Assembly (NCBI GenBank): GCA_007131895.1
Contig: SLPR01000321.1
Location: 1 to 14,502 of the forward strand
Direction: 5' to 3'
DNA: 14,502 nucleotides
From: Bacteroidales bacterium
Lineage (GTDB): Bacteria > Bacteroidota > Bacteroidia > Bacteroidales > UBA7960
This document shows positions 11,869 to 14,502 of the stretch, piece by piece. The notes beneath the pieces are model-generated. The model saw only the letters and a program-made list of their open reading frames with translations, was not told the origin of the DNA and made no database searches. Position numbers and translations under genes: made by a program. Every line of letters starts with the position of its first letter. Position 1 is the first letter of the stretch.

Positions 11869-13548
11869 TCAGGAAGATTTCATCATTGTAAGACAAACCC
11901 GGGCCCTTTCAATGGCATCTTCAATATTTACACATACATTCTCAGGGCCTATACGGTCAATGATTTCATTCTTTTTCAAGGTAAGGTAAGGTTCTGGAGG
12001 AATGCCACAAAGAATTACATGAATATGGCTGTTGCGGCATCTTACCAGGAAGCTGTTGAAGTTTTTCAATCCGGTGGAGTCGATAAAGGGCACACGACTC
12101 ATCCGTAAAATCCTGACTCTGGGTTTTTGGTGAAGTTCTTTTTCCACCTGCTCAAAGCGGTTAGCGATACCAAAGAAGAATGGACCCTTGATTTGAAACA
12201 CTTCTACCCCTTTAGGCACATCCAGTAGTTCATCATGCGTATCCTCCTGCATGTATGATTTCTCGTCTTCCACTTCTTCATTGATTACCTGTATGTCAGA
12301 TGTCTCGGATACCCTTTTTACAAAGAGAAACGCTGCCAGTACCAGTCCGAACTGGATAGCGACACTAATATCCAGAAACACGGTAAGGAAGAATGTTACC
12401 AGCAAAACGGTAATTTCACTTTTGGTGTGGTTAAATATGCCTTTAAAAGATCTCCATTCACTCATGTTGTATGCCACCACGAATAAGATCCCTGCCAGGG
12501 TGGATAAGGGGATGAGTTTGGCCATTTTGCCCAAAAAGAGCAGTACCATTAAAATGAACAGTGAATGAATGATTCCGGAAATGGGGGTCCTTCCTCCGTT
12601 TCTAACATTGGTCATTGTGCGGGCTACTGCACCACATGCCGGAATAGCTCCAAAAAGGGGGGCAAGCATATTGGCAATGCCGTGTGCCATCAACTCTGTG
12701 TCCGGGCGGCTGCGACGCCCTGTAGCGCCATCTGATACCATCATTGACATGAGGGACTCAATGGATCCCAGCATGGCAATGGTAAATGCCGGCACTATAA
12801 GAAGCCGGAAAGTATTAAAATCAATCCAGGGCATGGAGGGTTTGGGAATGGTTGCGGATAATTCACCAAATGTGCTCCCGATGGTTTCTACCGGGAGGTT
12901 GAAAAAACCTGTAAGGGCTGTGGTCAATACTATGGCAATCAGGGTGCCTGGTATCTTTCTGTTTAGCTTACTCCCGTAAACAGAAACCACAATCGTAAGC
13001 AATCCTAAGCCCACCGCGTATAAGTTGGTGGTATGAAAGTTTGAAAAATAGTAAACCAGTTTGTCTGCAAAATCTGCCGGGAGAACATCCCCCGTCATAC
13101 CAAAGAAGTGCTTTACCTGGGTAGAGAAAATAATCACCGCAATGCCACTGGTAAAGCCAATGGTAATGGGGTAGGGCATAAACTGGATTATTTTTCCCAA
13201 TTTTAGCAGACCCATTCCCAGCATCATCACTCCTGCCATAAAGGTTGCCAGCAGCAACCCTTCCAGCCCAAACTGTTCTATAATACCGTACAACACAACG
13301 ATGAAAGCTCCTGTAGGACCGGCAATCTGTACACGGCTTCCTCCGAAAAAGGATATAAGAAAACCTCCGATAGCAGCAGTAAGCAAGCCTTTTTCCGGAG
13401 CAACCCCCGAAGCGATAGCAAAAGCTATAGACAATGGCAGGGCAACTATTCCTACAATAATGCCTGAACTAAGATCGGCCACAAAAGTCTGGCGATCATA
13501 ATTCCTGATGGTATCAAATAGTTTTGGTTTAAAGTTGATCTTTTTCAT
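11869..13548 (-). CDS. SulP-family anion transporter with C-terminal STAS domain
   Basis: A 559-residue inner-membrane carrier, probably moving sulfate, bicarbonate or another anion; the substrate is not readable. The N-terminal SulP signature is clear: TFVADLSSGIIVGIVALPLS then GSRVQIAGPTGAFIVVLYG (70-88). About 10-14 hydrophobic segments follow. The cytoplasmic STAS domain (about 445-559) opens VEVFQIKGPFFFGIANRFE and carries DSTG (490-493), the loop phosphorylated in SpoIIAA-like proteins. An acidic linker (NEEVEDEKSYMQEDTHDE) joins the parts. I chose the ATG at 13548 (MKKINFKPKLFD) over upstream ATGs at 13554 and 13566, because the extra residues are atypical. This start overlaps the end of the glycosyltransferase gene by 20 nt, so the two are probably coupled. 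No carbonic anhydrase lies beside it. Confidence 0.93.
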   Translation of the reverse strand: MKKINFKPKLFDTIRNYDRQTFVADLSSGIIVGIVALPLSIAFAIASGVAPEKGLLTAAIGGFLISFFGGSRVQIAGPTGAFIVVLYGIIEQFGLEGLLLATFMAGVMMLGMGLLKLGKIIQFMPYPITIGFTSGIAVIIFSTQVKHFFGMTGDVLPADFADKLVYYFSNFHTTNLYAVGLGLLTIVVSVYGSKLNRKIPGTLIAIVLTTALTGFFNLPVETIGSTFGELSATIPKPSMPWIDFNTFRLLIVPAFTIAMLGSIESLMSMMVSDGATGRRSRPDTELMAHGIANMLAPLFGAIPACGAVARTMTNVRNGGRTPISGIIHSLFILMVLLFLGKMAKLIPLSTLAGILFVVAYNMSEWRSFKGIFNHTKSEITVLLVTFFLTVFLDISVAIQFGLVLAAFLFVKRVSETSDIQVINEEVEDEKSYMQEDTHDELLDVPKGVEVFQIKGPFFFGIANRFEQVEKELHQKPRVRILRMSRVPFIDSTGLKNFNSFLVRCRNSHIHVILCGIPPEPYLTLKKNEIIDRIGPENVCVNIEDAIERARVCLTMMKSS

Positions 13549-14502
13549 TATCATTAAGCAATTCAACCAGTTTTTTTGTCAGTGTTCTTCTCGAATACTT
13601 GTTAATTTCGTGTGTGTTGGGTTTGTGGTTTTGCTTTTCATTAATGATTTGGTTGATATAGGCTGCGATGGCCGGGGAGTCGTGATAGTCGAACATAACT
13701 CCTGATCGGGTTTCTGTCAAAATCTTTGCTGCATCTCCGTTTGTTGGGCCTATGCCAAGTATGGGCCGTTGGGTAGCCATGTATTCAAAAAGCTTTCCGG
13801 TAAGAATTCCTTCGTTTTGTTCGATCTGTGGTATCACCAGTAGCAGTATGTCGGATTTTTTCATATGCCAAATGGCTTCATCATGAGTCACATGGCTGGT
13901 AAAAGAAACCTCATGCCTGAAATGACTGGTAAGCTCATTTTTCCATTTGGGGCAAATGCTCCCCACAAAATGTATTTTGAGTTTTTTCCCTTTATACGAT
14001 TTTATCTCTTTTGCCGCGTTGATAAAGCCGGTTAGGTTGTAATCATCATTGAGGGTTCCGGTATAAGTAATTGTAAAGAACTGCTTGTCAGGTGAAGCTG
14101 GCTCACCTGCAAAATCATCTTCATCAAAACCATTATGTAAAACTACAGGAGGATGTTTTTGAGGATCTTCTATCTTCTCTGCAAAAAGTTTTCTTATGGG
14201 TTCGCTTACCGTGATTACCAGATCCGCATTGTTCAGAACAAGCTTTTCCAGTTTGAGATCCTTTCTTTTTGTCATAGTAAGGTGCAACATCTTCTTGTAG
14301 TAAAAGATGTCGGTCCAGGGATCGCGCAAATCGGCAATCCACCTGATATGTGGAAATCGCTTCTTTAACTCAAGGCCTGCCAGTTGCGTGGAGTGGGGGG
14401 GACTCGTAGTAATAAGAATCCTGATGTTGTACTCACGGATTAGCTTTGATGCCTGTGCAATGGCAAAGGGATTCCACCCTTTCCTTGCATCGGGGATAAA
14501 AA
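13529..14502 (-). CDS. GT4-like glycosyltransferase (N-terminus beyond window edge)
   Basis: The frame is open from the stop at 13529 to the right edge, giving 323 residues. Upstream of the region usually called, it reads FIPDARKGWNPFAIAQASKL, then a strand and LITTSPPHSTQLAGLELKKR, then RWIADLRDPWTD: the N-terminal Rossmann half of a GT4-type enzyme. A TTG at 14329 is therefore an internal leucine, not a start. The C half has VLHNGFDEDDF, TYTGTLNDDYNL and the donor-binding motif EGILTGKLFEYMATQRPILG. It should transfer a sugar from a nucleotide-sugar donor to a polysaccharide or lipid acceptor in the cytoplasm, typical of surface-polysaccharide clusters; donor and acceptor are unknown. It ends NDNEKDQL and overlaps the SulP start by 20 nt. 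More glycan genes may lie to the right. Confidence 0.92.
   Translation of the reverse strand, partial: FIPDARKGWNPFAIAQASKLIREYNIRILITTSPPHSTQLAGLELKKRFPHIRWIADLRDPWTDIFYYKKMLHLTMTKRKDLKLEKLVLNNADLVITVSEPIRKLFAEKIEDPQKHPPVVLHNGFDEDDFAGEPASPDKQFFTITYTGTLNDDYNLTGFINAAKEIKSYKGKKLKIHFVGSICPKWKNELTSHFRHEVSFTSHVTHDEAIWHMKKSDILLLVIPQIEQNEGILTGKLFEYMATQRPILGIGPTNGDAAKILTETRSGVMFDYHDSPAIAAYINQIINEKQNHKPNTHEINKYSRRTLTKKLVELLNDNEKDQL

Noticed and set aside
13529..14329. Glycosyltransferase starting at TTG 14329
   Set aside because: The frame remains open to the window edge and the upstream residues continue a GT4 N-terminal fold (SPPHSTQLAG, ADLRDPWTD), so the TTG is an internal Leu codon.
1..14502. 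CRISPR array, insertion sequence, prophage or defence system
   Set aside because: No regularly spaced repeats, transposase, integrase or nuclease motifs were found on either strand; the only tRNA has no integrase or direct-repeat attachment site beside it.

Overview
The window looks like a chromosomal piece of a Bacteroidota bacterium, perhaps near the Bacteroidales/Marinilabiliales, although the order cannot be fixed from the sequence. Three things point there: a DUF4783-type secreted protein, A-rich start regions with little Shine-Dalgarno signal, and several good matches to the phylum's promoter (TTG, 17-23 nt, TAnnTTTG). No insertion sequence, phage, plasmid or CRISPR signature is visible, and most genes are core metabolism or transport.

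Layout. 1-168: 3' end of an unrecognised plus-strand gene. 191-1987 (-): SLC13/DASS-type permease with two RCK_C domains. 2151-2564 (-): small secreted DUF4783-type protein with its terminator. 2565-2936: hairpin-rich intergenic stretch that may encode a structured leader or small RNA. 2937-3410 (+): RlmH 23S rRNA methyltransferase. 3494-4771 (-): thioredoxin fused N-terminally to a thioredoxin-reductase-like flavoprotein. 5098-8861 (+): three-gene biotin-dependent acyl-CoA carboxylase locus (biotin carboxylase, biotin carrier, carboxyltransferase). 8912-9180 (+): tRNA unit with promoter, a 3'-truncated tRNA-Val-like remnant, an intact tRNA-Val(GAC) and a strong terminator. 9209-11683 (+): tandem promoters, then a repeat-built membrane protein of unknown family and a membrane protein with an HELGH metalloprotease motif. 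11869-13548 (-): SulP anion transporter with STAS domain, overlapping by 20 nt the end of a GT4-like glycosyltransferase (13529 to the right edge, 5' end missing).

How the genes work together. The carboxylase subunits should form one enzyme: BC charges biotin on the carrier with bicarbonate and ATP, and the carboxyltransferase moves the carboxyl group to propionyl-CoA, acetyl-CoA or a similar acyl-CoA. The SLC13 and SulP proteins are both probable anion carriers but are not adjacent. The two unknown membrane proteins at 9474-11683 lie in the same direction, but a hairpin terminator separates them, so co-function is only a hypothesis.

Most worth a second look: the Trx-TrxR fusion, which lacks the NADPH-specificity motif; the tRNA remnant inside the leader of an intact tRNA; the repeat protein and HELGH protein; and the structured intergenic region before rlmH. 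I saw no unmistakable new multi-gene system.
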